This document shows, one piece after another, positions 1 through 8,965 of a DNA stretch of 64,000 nucleotides (positions are counted from its first letter, which is position 1; each line of letters begins with the position of its first letter). The stretch lies in NCBI GenBank assembly GCA_003141895.1, contig PLNT01000010.1:118487-182486 (forward strand). Direction: 5' to 3'. The position numbers were made by a program, and so were the translations under genes. A model generated the notes under the pieces. That model was not told the DNA's origin. It did no database searches and saw only the letters and a list, made by a program, of their open reading frames with translations. The DNA is from Bacteroidales bacterium. GTDB taxonomy: Bacteria > Bacteroidota > Bacteroidia > Bacteroidales > VadinHA17.

Positions 1-1665
1 ATGCAGAAAATCGTCTGCAATGCCAGATAATATCATTTGTTCAACCAAAAGTGTTTGCCTCATAAACTCATAAAAAGGTTCATAATAATAAACCGAACTT
101 ACTAATTCATGAGTTGACTTCAATTGCTTTGAGTTATCAATTAAATGATTATACCGATTCTGGCGAGTCCTTCCTTTTCCTGTCTCTAAAGCTTTGTTTT
201 TGCAGTCAAAGTAGTTTTCGGAATATTTCCATTCGATAGGTATTAATACTTTTAGTTTATTACGTTTGGCAATTATGAATGCGTCAAGTGAAGTACAATA
301 AGAGCCTCTTTTGGCTCCTGTATCAGTTTCGTTAAGCAGTTTAGCATTCTCATAAACAAACTCAAAAGCGATATATCCGGAATCTTTATCGGCAATTGTC
401 GGAAACACATCATCGATATCCGGATCAAAAACCTGTGCTAATTTGCGAACACTATCTTTGTCTTTCCTTAATGCAAATAAATAATTTAGACATTGAATCT
501 GAGAAGAGACCATATGCCTTGTAGGCTTGGTTTTCGAATTATCAAATATCCACCAGTCAATATTATTATCGCTAAAATAATTTTTTACATCTTCCCTGAT
601 GCTCTCATGCAGATTTTCGTCACCATTATTCAAAAGATATCCATGACCTGCAAGACCACTTGAATTTCTAAAAGATGCCTGACTTATTTCTTCCTCCATC
701 TGGAAGGCTCCTTTGTAATATAGAGAATCAATAAGGAAATTGTCCTTCTTTAATTTATACTGGATATTGAAAAACTTAATGCCAAAGCTATTGGTGTTTA
801 ACAGAGCAGTTGTGCCAACAACCATAGGATGAAGCTTGTCAAAAAGTAAGTACGACTTTATACATTCAATTTCAAGGGAAGAATTCCCGTAAAGGTACTC
901 TGCATCTCTGATCTTCTTAAATTGTGAAGGTTTCTCAATCTTCTTCGACACAAACAGATCATACATTACCTCAGAATAGAATAAAAGTTCGGATATGATC
1001 CCTGCTTTTTTGTTATTGTATTTCAGCTCGAAAATATTCAGATTATTGTATTCAAGGCCCCATATATCAATTGCACTGGCACGACCTGTAAAGAAGCTTT
1101 CACCGTTTTTTTGGACTCCAACTGGCAGCTGATGATTGATACTTTGTAGATGAAACTTATCCTTTAAGCAATCGAGATTCTGCTGATTATATTCTATCTG
1201 CTTTTCCTTGGAGCTTGCATCTGAAGTTTCTGAAGCTTTGTTTAACGGCGCATTTATCGCCAGATTAGTTAGCCCTACTTCAAATTTTAAAAGCTCATTC
1301 TTGTTTAAATCCGCAATCTCAAACCAATTGAACATTTGTCTGAAACGAATTGCCCGATAAAGAAAACGATTATAATGAAGTTGCTGACTGGCACTAAATT
1401 GAGGCGGTTTGTTCCAACTGAAAACTACTATATCAATATATTTTGACAGATGATGCTTCAAACAGATGCTCCATGCCTCGAATGAAGACTCGTCTGACTG
1501 CATATTGGCTGCACAAGAAAAAACCAAACCTCCCTTTGAATTGTGGCTGCTCATCGAAATTGCAAGCACCTTATACTTTATGTTAAAACCTATATAGGAT
1601 GGTAGCTTTAACCCTTTGTATTTGATTTCAGACTCTAATAGTTTTATGATTTGAATACTATCCAT
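1..1665 (-). CDS. Protein with two PD-(D/E)xK-like nuclease motifs, PGN_0703-like (partial, C-terminus off window)
   Basis: The frame is open from the ATG at 1665 to the window edge (555 codons, no stop), so the C-terminus is missing. Two separate nuclease-like patches are visible. Residues about 196-215 read ASAIDIWG followed by IFELK (D200, E213, K215). Residues about 458-482 read CTSLDAF followed by PIEWKYSE (D461, E478, K480), with a basic RTRQNRY patch at about 499-505. The second patch resembles the PGN_0703 family of putative restriction endonucleases. The gene starts 13 bp after the end of the broken hsdM gene, so the two were probably co-transcribed. A restriction or defence nuclease role is inference; no helicase motif is visible in the part present. 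Confidence 0.6.
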   Translation of the reverse strand, partial: MDSIQIIKLLESEIKYKGLKLPSYIGFNIKYKVLAISMSSHNSKGGLVFSCAANMQSDESSFEAWSICLKHHLSKYIDIVVFSWNKPPQFSASQQLHYNRFLYRAIRFRQMFNWFEIADLNKNELLKFEVGLTNLAINAPLNKASETSDASSKEKQIEYNQQNLDCLKDKFHLQSINHQLPVGVQKNGESFFTGRASAIDIWGLEYNNLNIFELKYNNKKAGIISELLFYSEVMYDLFVSKKIEKPSQFKKIRDAEYLYGNSSLEIECIKSYLLFDKLHPMVVGTTALLNTNSFGIKFFNIQYKLKKDNFLIDSLYYKGAFQMEEEISQASFRNSSGLAGHGYLLNNGDENLHESIREDVKNYFSDNNIDWWIFDNSKTKPTRHMVSSQIQCLNYLFALRKDKDSVRKLAQVFDPDIDDVFPTIADKDSGYIAFEFVYENAKLLNETDTGAKRGSYCTSLDAFIIAKRNKLKVLIPIEWKYSENYFDCKNKALETGKGRTRQNRYNHLIDNSKQLKSTHELVSSVYYYEPFYEFMRQTLLVEQMILSGIADDFLH

Positions 1666-1678
1666 CTACTTTACTGCG

Positions 1679-3242
1679 TTAAGAAATATTTATTTCATAA
1701 CCCAACTCTTTAAAAACGTTTAGGAGATCATTCCTGGAAGCAGTTTCAGCTTTCAGAAGTTTTGCAAATTCTGTTTGCAGACTTTTCATTTTTTCGTCAA
1801 AGTCGATGTTTTCATCCCTATTTACAAACTCAATGTATTTGCTTGGGACGAGAGAAAAATCTTTCTTGACTACTTCCTCAATTGTTGCTGAGTAGCAATA
1901 CTCAGGAATGTTCTGGTATTTACTATTCTCCTGTTGCCAGGTATGGTAAGTTGCGGCAATATCTTTTATATGGTGAGAATTGAATTGAATGAATTTCTTT
2001 TCGAATGGTTCCCCTATTTGTCTTAAATCCAGAAAGAGAATTTCATTTTCACGGTTACGGTAGTGACGTGTTTCATCGCCAATGCTGCGGCTTTGTATCT
2101 TTTTGTTTTTATTAAGTATCCAGACAGTGACACTAATATTGGTTGTATAAAACATATCTTGTGGTAATACCATAATAGCTTCCACAATGTTGTTTTCAAT
2201 CAGTTTACGGCGTATTTTATATTCTTCACCACCGCCCACTCAAAGCACCATTAGCCAAAATAAAACCTGCTACACCATTTTCGGATAACTTAGAAACAAT
2301 ATTAAGAATCCAGCCATAGTTGGCATTACTTTTTGGTGGCACCTCATAACCACGCCAGCGGGGATCATCTTTTAATTCGTTTTCTGCCCGCCAGTCTTTC
2401 TGGTTAAACGGAGGGTTTGCCATAATAAAATCGGCTTTCAAATCTTTGTGTTGGTCGTCCCTAAATGTATCGGCTGCTTTTTCACCCAAATTCGCCGAGA
2501 TACCTCTTATAGCAAGGTTCATCTTCGCAAGTTTGTACGTAGTATTTGTGTATTCCTGCCCATAAATAGATACCTCTTTTTTGTTTCCGTGGTGGTTTTC
2601 AATAAACTTAATTGATTGTACAAACATACCACCCGACCCACAGGCAGGGTCATAGATAATACCCTTGTAAGGCTCTATCATTTCGGCAATAAGATTTACA
2701 ATGCTTTTTGGTGTATAGAATTCACCTTTGCCTTTTCCTTCAGCAAGAGCAAATTTGGAGAGGAAATATTCGTACACTCGACCCACAATATCCTGAGCTT
2801 TGTCTCTTAGAGTATCTATTTCATTTATGGTGTCGAGTAATGAGGAGAGCTTTGTAATGTCTAAACCCAGGCGAGAAAAATAATTGTCGGGCAATGCGCC
2901 TTTTAATGCTTTGTTGTTTTTCTCAATGTTGTGAAGAGCGGTGTCGATCTTTAAAGCAATATCGTTCTGCTTAGAATTTTTAATAATATAACTCCATCGG
3001 GAAACTTCATCAAGGAAAAACACATTGTTCATATTATAGAAATCGGGCATTTCAATGTATTTATCTTTGCCTTCGCTCAAGAGCTTTTTTCGGTGTTCTT
3101 CAAACTTATCACTGGCAAACTTTAAGAAGATCAGTCCTAAAACAACGTGTTTATACTCTGCCGATTCTACACTTCCTCTGAGTTTGTTGGCAGATTCCCA
3201 CAGGTTTTCTTCTATGCTTTTTTGTTTTGTTTGTTTGGCCAT
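1679..3242 (-). pseudogene. hsdM: Type I restriction-modification DNA methylase subunit, frameshifted
   Basis: Two adjoining frames together give a full-length N6-adenine methylase of about 520 residues. The first half (3242-2226, 338 residues) has an HsdM N-terminal helical domain, SAM-binding motif I DPACGSGG at residues 198-205 and catalytic NPPFN at 276-280. It ends prematurely as ALSGRW and stop. The second half (2239-1679) resumes in another frame with GGGEEYKIR, the expected continuation. Dropping one G from the GGG at 2235-2237 restores one frame. This is either a true inactivating mutation or a sequencing error. No specificity (hsdS) or hsdR gene is visible; they could lie left of the window. 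Confidence 0.85.
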
Positions 3243-3470
3243 ATGTATAGTGAAAAATTATAAAATTATTCCTCTAAGTTAAAGATTAGCTTAACTTAAT
3301 CAAATTACATAAATAATAACTCATGTTTTGATTTTCTGGACATGAACTTATTAGGGTTAAAATCTTAAAGTTACAGAATGGTTACCATATTTTAGACTCA
3401 TATCAAAAGAACAAATGTTTATTGCGGATCAGTGTTGTTGAATTTTAAACAAAAACTTTAATTAGGTTTC

Positions 3471-3501
3471 TTTGTCTCAAATAACTAATTTCATATCTTC
3501 A
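3471..3501 (+). promoter_or_regulatory. Candidate promoter of the ABC transporter gene
   Basis: A TTTG at 3471-3474 is followed after 19 nt by TATCTTCA at 3494-3501, matching the Bacteroidota sigma-factor consensus TTTG / TAnnTTTG except at the last two positions. It lies 27 nt before the ATG at 3529. Confidence 0.35.
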
Positions 3502-3528
3502 AAGCGTCAAATATTAACCTGACCTGTT

Positions 3529-6500
3529 ATGAGTGAGAAGATCCTGGAAACCCTGATGCAATTATTTGCTATTATTGCCAAACCCCAGAGCAATGATATT
3601 GAAAGAAGAGGCGTTGTTGAGGCGTTCTTAAAACGGCTTCTAAACCAGGAATTGGTTCAGAAATATCTTTCCACATATGATGAGAAATTTGAAGAAGCCA
3701 GGAAAAAGCTTGAAAAAAGCAGCACTGAAAGACGTGAAGGAGCAATTGCCATCAGGATCAGAAAGCTCTGCAAAGAAATTAATGAGCAGGGACAGCTCGA
3801 TCAGGAACAGAGGATAGTTGTTGTTATACAGGTACTGGAATTCTGTAAATCAGGCGGCCAGCAGGTAAGCCAGCTTGAGCTTGGTTTTATAAGCACTCTG
3901 GCAGAAGGTCTGAATATTACCACTGATGAATATAATATCATTGAAAGTTTTGTTCTCAACGCTTTTACAGATATTCCTGCGACTTCCGATCTTTTAGTAA
4001 TTAACGGAATAAAAAATTTTGAACATAAGGAAGCAAAACATTCATACAAGGATTTGCTGAAAGGACATATATGGATTCTTTTTATACCATCAGTAAATAA
4101 GTATTTTGTGAGGTTTACAGGATCCGGTGAACTTTCGATGAACGGACAGTTACTGCAGGAAGATAAAGTCTACCCTTTCAGTCAGGGTTCATCAATAAAG
4201 GGCTACAAAGTTACTCCGATCTATTACTGGGATGTTACAATGCAATTCCTGAAGGAAGAGTTCAAATCTTCAAGGGTTGTGTATGAGGTGAATAATCTGG
4301 AGTACCGTTTCAAGAGCGGGAAAGTAGGCATTCATCATATGAGCTTTAAGGAAGAATCGGGCAGGATGGTTGGTATAATGGGTGCCAGCGGTGCAGGAAA
4401 ATCGACACTGCTGGGTGTTTTGAATGGTACCAATGATCCAAATGACGGTGAAGTGCTTATTAACGGAATCAGCATACACAGGGACAAAGAAAAAATCAAA
4501 GGCCTGATAGGATATGTTTCACAGGATGACCTTCTTATTGAAGAACTTACTGTTTTTGAAAATCTCTATTATAATGCCAAGCTCTGTTTTGATAACCTGA
4601 CAGAGGATGAGATCAATTTAAGAGTGGACAGCGTTCTGAAAAACCTGGGTCTTTATGAAATAAGAAATATACAGGTTGGAAGTCCGCTCAATAAGAAAAT
4701 AAGCGGCGGGCAGCGAAAAAGGCTAAACATCTCACTCGAACTTATCCGCGAACCGGCAATTATGTTCCTTGATGAACCAACCTCCGGGTTATCATCGCGT
4801 GACTCTGAAAATATTCTGGACCTTCTGAAGGAACTTGCCCGTAAAGGGAAGCTTCTGTTTATTGTGATACATCAGCCATCCTCCGAGATATTTAAGATGT
4901 TTGACAAGCTTATTATCCTTGACACCGGTGGCTATCTTATTTATAACGGAAATCCTGTTGATTCAATTGAGTATTTCAAGAGGAAAATTGAACAGGCAAA
5001 CTACAACGAGAGTGAATGCTATGTATGCGGGAATGTAAATCCTGAACAGATCTTTAATATTGTCGAGACAAAAGTATTTACGGAAAGCGGTCAGCCTACT
5101 GAAACCCGACGAATATCGCCTGCAGACTGGAGTAATCTTTACAAAGAAGAAAAGAAAGAGGACAGGCGTGACCCGGGAAGTACAATACCGGAAATAAATT
5201 TCAAGACTCCAAATAAATTCAAGCAGTTTATTGTGTTTACAAAACGCGATGTGCTTTCCAAAGTTGCTGACACTCAATATCTTCTTATAACATTACTGGA
5301 GGCTCCGGTACTCGCTTTTTTTCTTGCCTTCCTCATCAGGTATTTCGATGAAAGCATTAAAAACAAGCATTATACGCTTTATGACAACAGCAACCTTCCG
5401 ATCTATATCTTCATGTCGGTTATTGTTGCAATATTCATGGGACTAACTGTCAGCGCTGAAGAAATAATAAAGGACAGGAAAATCCTTAAAAGGGAGGCAT
5501 TTCTTAACCTTAGCTGGAACAGTTATCTGATGTCGAAGGTTTTCGTCCAATTCGCGATATCAGCAATCCAGGCGTTCACATTTGTGCTGGTTGGAAATGG
5601 TATTACTGAGATACGAGGAATGATGTTTGAATACTGGCTGGTCCTGTTTTCATGCTGGGCCGGAGCAAATATGCTTGGACTGGTTATCTCCGACAGCTTT
5701 AAAACAGTTGTTACCATTTATATATTGATTCCTTTCCTTGTGATCCCTCAGATTATCCTGAGTGGAGTCATGGTTAAGTTTGAAAAGCTGAATCCGAATA
5801 TTTCGTCACCGGTTTCAATTCCGATTTACGGTGAGTTTATAACTGCCAGGTGGGGATATGAAGCTCTTGCCGTTAAGCAATTTATAGGCAATGATTATGA
5901 AAAGCCGTTTTATTCCTTTGAAAAGGAAATGAGCAAGGCAGTATTTAAGAAAGATTACTGGCATGTTGAGATAAAAGGTGCCCTTGATAATATTTCAGGA
6001 GATCTGGATAAAGGAAGAAAGGATAATGACTTCGCTGATAACCTTCTCCTGGTAACGAATGAATTTAAGAAACAACTCGTTTTAACACCAGATATTAAAT
6101 TTGCCTTTATTGATCAGCTTACCCCCGACAAAGTTACTCCGGATATTATTTCAGCTGCCACCAGTTATGTTGAAGCTGTGAGAAAGTATTATGTGAGTAT
6201 GTATAATGATGTAAGTAATCGAAAAGAAGAACTGAAATCAAAGATGGCAGGGGAAAACCTTCAAAAATTCCTGAAACTAAGGGACAACTATTATAATAAA
6301 TCTCTCGAGGAGTTTGTAAAAGATAAAAATGAAACAACGAAAACTATAATTTTCAAAGGTGAACTGATCCAGAAACTCGATCCTATTTTTATGGACACGA
6401 AACACAGTATGATCAGAGCACATTTTTATGCTCCGGAGAAACAGATTTTCGGTGTGAAAGTCGACACTTATATAGTTAATGTAATAGTTCTCTGGGTAAT

Positions 6501-6600
6501 GACATTCTTACTTTATCTTGCTCTGTATTTCAGACTGATAAAGAAAATTCTGGATTCAGGAGAAGTAATGGTTGGAAAGAAAATGAAGGGATCTGATTAG
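3529..6600 (+). CDS. ABCG-like ABC transporter with extended N-terminal domain
   Basis: A 1023-residue fused ATPase-permease. Residues 1-150 are a helical region resembling TerB-type domains; about 165-235 is a beta-rich segment just before the ATPase, possibly FHA-like. The nucleotide-binding domain has Walker A GASGAGKS at about 285-292, signature ISGGQ at 391-395, Walker B IMFLDEP at about 411-417 and an H-loop histidine near 448. The C-terminal half has about six membrane spans of ABC-2/ABCG type, with a large soluble loop (about 780-950) before the last span. Substrate is unknown. It stands alone and is convergent with siaC. The ABCG-like ATPase-before-permease order suggests an exporter, by inference. 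Confidence 0.85.
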   Translation: MSEKILETLMQLFAIIAKPQSNDIERRGVVEAFLKRLLNQELVQKYLSTYDEKFEEARKKLEKSSTERREGAIAIRIRKLCKEINEQGQLDQEQRIVVVIQVLEFCKSGGQQVSQLELGFISTLAEGLNITTDEYNIIESFVLNAFTDIPATSDLLVINGIKNFEHKEAKHSYKDLLKGHIWILFIPSVNKYFVRFTGSGELSMNGQLLQEDKVYPFSQGSSIKGYKVTPIYYWDVTMQFLKEEFKSSRVVYEVNNLEYRFKSGKVGIHHMSFKEESGRMVGIMGASGAGKSTLLGVLNGTNDPNDGEVLINGISIHRDKEKIKGLIGYVSQDDLLIEELTVFENLYYNAKLCFDNLTEDEINLRVDSVLKNLGLYEIRNIQVGSPLNKKISGGQRKRLNISLELIREPAIMFLDEPTSGLSSRDSENILDLLKELARKGKLLFIVIHQPSSEIFKMFDKLIILDTGGYLIYNGNPVDSIEYFKRKIEQANYNESECYVCGNVNPEQIFNIVETKVFTESGQPTETRRISPADWSNLYKEEKKEDRRDPGSTIPEINFKTPNKFKQFIVFTKRDVLSKVADTQYLLITLLEAPVLAFFLAFLIRYFDESIKNKHYTLYDNSNLPIYIFMSVIVAIFMGLTVSAEEIIKDRKILKREAFLNLSWNSYLMSKVFVQFAISAIQAFTFVLVGNGITEIRGMMFEYWLVLFSCWAGANMLGLVISDSFKTVVTIYILIPFLVIPQIILSGVMVKFEKLNPNISSPVSIPIYGEFITARWGYEALAVKQFIGNDYEKPFYSFEKEMSKAVFKKDYWHVEIKGALDNISGDLDKGRKDNDFADNLLLVTNEFKKQLVLTPDIKFAFIDQLTPDKVTPDIISAATSYVEAVRKYYVSMYNDVSNRKEELKSKMAGENLQKFLKLRDNYYNKSLEEFVKDKNETTKTIIFKGELIQKLDPIFMDTKHSMIRAHFYAPEKQIFGVKVDTYIVNVIVLWVMTFLLYLALYFRLIKKILDSGEVMVGKKMKGSD

Positions 6601-6616
6601 TTTATAGCCTTATACT

Positions 6617-6671
6617 AAAGAGGCTGTCTCAGAAGAGGCAACCTCTTTAGATCTGAAACAACGGATCTTTT
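6617..6671. terminator. Bidirectional terminator region between convergent genes
   Basis: AAAGAGG (6617-6623) pairs with CCTCTTT (6642-6648), and a second small hairpin AGATC (6649-6653) / GATCT (6664-6668) is followed by Ts. The site lies between the ABC transporter stop and the siaC-like stop. Confidence 0.5.
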
Positions 6672-6689
6672 ACGATTAAAGGGAATCAG

Positions 6690-7070
6690 TTATTCGACGA
6701 TTTCAATCATTTTAAACGGTACCCTGATTATGGATTCATAATCTTCTCCGGCCTCGAGCATATCCTCATCATCCTCCTCATAATACCAATTGACTTCAAC
6801 CTCATTTTTGGCTTTATGTATCGCTTCAAGTTTCTTGAATACATCGAGGATACATTTTGATGAGCTCGTGTTAAAATATTCCAGACGGATATTTACTACA
6901 GTTTTCGTCAGAGGAGACTCCTTATATGAATCAAGCCAGTCTACCAACGGTTTATAAAATTCTACTGAGTTTTCTGGAATTGAACGTCCTTTTATTTCAA
7001 AGACACCTTCTGTAGAATCAAATTTAACTGTAGGAGTTTTAGGGGTTCCTTCGATGATGATCGGTTCCAT
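6690..7070 (-). CDS. SiaC family regulatory phosphoprotein (DUF1987)
   Basis: A 126-residue acidic protein with the DUF1987/SiaC pattern: an N-terminal EGTPKTPTV segment, a central LEYFNTSSSKCIL motif at about residues 63-75, and an acidic EEDDEDML stretch. In Pseudomonas, SiaC is phosphorylated by SiaB on a threonine in this region and its phosphorylation state controls the diguanylate cyclase SiaD. The gene lies 21 bp after the SiaB-like kinase gene in the same direction, so they form a kinase-substrate operon. No cyclase is encoded nearby, so the partner in this organism is not visible. Confidence 0.88.
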   Translation of the reverse strand: MEPIIIEGTPKTPTVKFDSTEGVFEIKGRSIPENSVEFYKPLVDWLDSYKESPLTKTVVNIRLEYFNTSSSKCILDVFKKLEAIHKAKNEVEVNWYYEEDDEDMLEAGEDYESIIRVPFKMIEIVE

Positions 7071-7091
7071 ATTTATCAGATTTAAAAGTTG

Positions 7092-7649
7092 TTAATTTTC
7101 TTCGTTCACTAAAATATCAAGGTAGAAAAATGAATAATGACTATTATATGCCTTAAATGCGTATTCAAGCTTATTTCCTGTCTTTCTTGCTATATCAACC
7201 AGACCAAGACCGCCTCCACCTTTTGCAGAAATCCTCTGGTGATTCAGAATAAATTTATACAGCTCCTTTATTTCATCATGACTTGACCTGTTAATCCTTT
7301 TGATCTTCTCTTCAAGCTTTTCAATATTTTCAGCATGAACAAAGTTGCCTGTAATAATTCTGTATCCGTCACTAACCTTCTTTACTACAAGCAACCCGAA
7401 TCTTTCGGAAGTCTGATCTTCAAAATCATCAGGGACTCTGTCAACGTGATGATATAAGTTTTGAAGACTTTCAACAAGAACATTATAGACCTTTTTTCTG
7501 AGCTTCGACTGTTCATTTACCTCAACCATCTTATCCTCAACCGTGTCAAGAACATGATTTATGACATCAGAATCAACATTACCCTTATAGTAAAGGATTG
7601 TAGTGCCAGCAGAAAGATCTGAAAAATAATTCTCTATATTAAAGCTCAT
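7092..7649 (-). CDS. SiaB family protein kinase
   Basis: A 185-residue GHKL-type ATPase-like protein. The N-box is visible as VESLQNLYHH at about residues 68-77, and the glycine-rich ATP lid as AKGGGGLGLVDIAR at about 142-155. These features and the downstream SiaC-like gene identify the SiaB family, which phosphorylates SiaC on Ser/Thr. It is the first gene of the operon and has a well-formed promoter upstream. The role in surface or aggregation signalling is known only from Pseudomonas and is inferred here. Confidence 0.88.
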   Translation of the reverse strand: MSFNIENYFSDLSAGTTILYYKGNVDSDVINHVLDTVEDKMVEVNEQSKLRKKVYNVLVESLQNLYHHVDRVPDDFEDQTSERFGLLVVKKVSDGYRIITGNFVHAENIEKLEEKIKRINRSSHDEIKELYKFILNHQRISAKGGGGLGLVDIARKTGNKLEYAFKAYNSHYSFFYLDILVNEEN

Positions 7650-7689
7650 TTAAGCTTCATTTTTAGATGTGATCAAGAAAATCCAATAA

Positions 7690-7728
7690 CAAATATAACA
7701 AATATAATAAAAATATAAAGTTACCAAA
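7690..7728 (-). promoter_or_regulatory. Promoter of the siaB-siaC operon
   Basis: On the minus strand, TTTG (7728-7725) is followed after 18 nt by TATATTTG (7706-7699), an exact match to the Bacteroidota TTTG / TAnnTTTG promoter. A second TATATTTG lies immediately downstream at 7697-7690. Confidence 0.6.
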
Positions 7729-7821
7729 TTATAACTTGAACACTTTCAGGTTTTTTAATAATGATAAATATTTTGATAAAGATAATTAATTGTAACAATC
7801 AACAACATTAATTATACGATT

Positions 7822-8961
7822 TCAGACCTTTACGGTTTTTTTTGTTCCGCTATACATCTCATATTTAAGAAGAATGCATTCAAGTGCCCCATTGAAAAGG
7901 ATATGTTTTTCTTTAGGTTTCAGTCCGACATGTTTAAGTGATTCTTTGTTCGAAGATATCAGCCAGGCTGTAGATCCAGGAAAATTATGCTTGAGCGTTG
8001 TGCCTATCATGCCATAAAGCGTATCAATTTCTTCAGGCTGTATCCTCTGTCCATAAGGCGGATTCATAAATACCAATCCTCCTTCCTCCGACCGCAGGTC
8101 CTTAAAATCAGATATTTCGAGAGAAATAGCATCATTCAGTCCCGCTTTTGCAACATTAGTTTTTGCAAATTGAAGTGTTTCTCCAGATATGTCGCATCCA
8201 AAGATCTTTACAGGTGAAGATTGTATTTTGTTATTGTTTTCAAACACAACTTTTTGGAATAAATCTTCGTCAAAATCTCTCCATCGCTGAAATCCGAAAA
8301 ACTTACGGAATTTTCCCGGAGGGATTTTACAAGCCATTAATGCGGCCTCAATCGGAAAAGTACCTGACCCGCACATCGGATCGGTGAATGTTGATGCCGC
8401 ATTCCATCCCGATAAAAGCAAAATGCCTGCTGCCAGAACTTCATTAAGAGGAGCAACTGACTGTTCTTGTCTGTAGCCGCGTTTAAATAAAGGTACAACG
8501 GAGGAGTCAAGTGAGATCGTCACCTGATCATTACTGATATGAAGGTTAATTAATAACCGGGGATTATCAGTATCTACTGAGGGTCTCCTTCCTGTCTGTT
8601 TTCTGAAGGTATCAGCAATCGAGTCCTTGAGGATGAGACCAGCATAACCAGTATGACCAAAGTGCGGCGAGTTAATCACAGGAACAATGGAAAATGTATC
8701 ATCCGGGTCCATGTACCGGTCCCATTCTATTTTAGTCCCTGCTTTATAAAGATCATCCTTGGACCTGATCCGGAAATCAGCAATTGGCATTAATATTGAC
8801 AATGCTGTTCTTGAACAATAATTTACTTTGTAAAGAAGACCCATATCGCCTTCAAAAGAAACTGCACGGTTTGCAATTTGTACATTGCCGGCTCCCATGA
8901 TTCTGAGTTCTTCTGAAAGAACTTTTTCCAGGCCGTACAGAGTCTTTGCGATAAATCTCAT
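7822..8961 (-). CDS. THUMP-domain class I SAM RNA methyltransferase (RlmL/YpsC-like)
   Basis: About 379 residues from the chosen start MRFIAKTLYGLE at 8961, which lies 4 nt after the upstream protease stop. The frame is open further back to 9030, but that would overlap the protease and add an atypical extension. An N-terminal THUMP region is followed by a Rossmann methyltransferase with TDPMCGSGTFPIEAAL (SAM binding) and the catalytic NPPYGQR motif. Such enzymes make N2-methylguanosine in 23S rRNA; the exact target base cannot be told from sequence. It is probably co-transcribed with the protease. Confidence 0.88.
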   Translation of the reverse strand: MRFIAKTLYGLEKVLSEELRIMGAGNVQIANRAVSFEGDMGLLYKVNYCSRTALSILMPIADFRIRSKDDLYKAGTKIEWDRYMDPDDTFSIVPVINSPHFGHTGYAGLILKDSIADTFRKQTGRRPSVDTDNPRLLINLHISNDQVTISLDSSVVPLFKRGYRQEQSVAPLNEVLAAGILLLSGWNAASTFTDPMCGSGTFPIEAALMACKIPPGKFRKFFGFQRWRDFDEDLFQKVVFENNNKIQSSPVKIFGCDISGETLQFAKTNVAKAGLNDAISLEISDFKDLRSEEGGLVFMNPPYGQRIQPEEIDTLYGMIGTTLKHNFPGSTAWLISSNKESLKHVGLKPKEKHILFNGALECILLKYEMYSGTKKTVKV

Positions 8962-8965
8962 AAAT

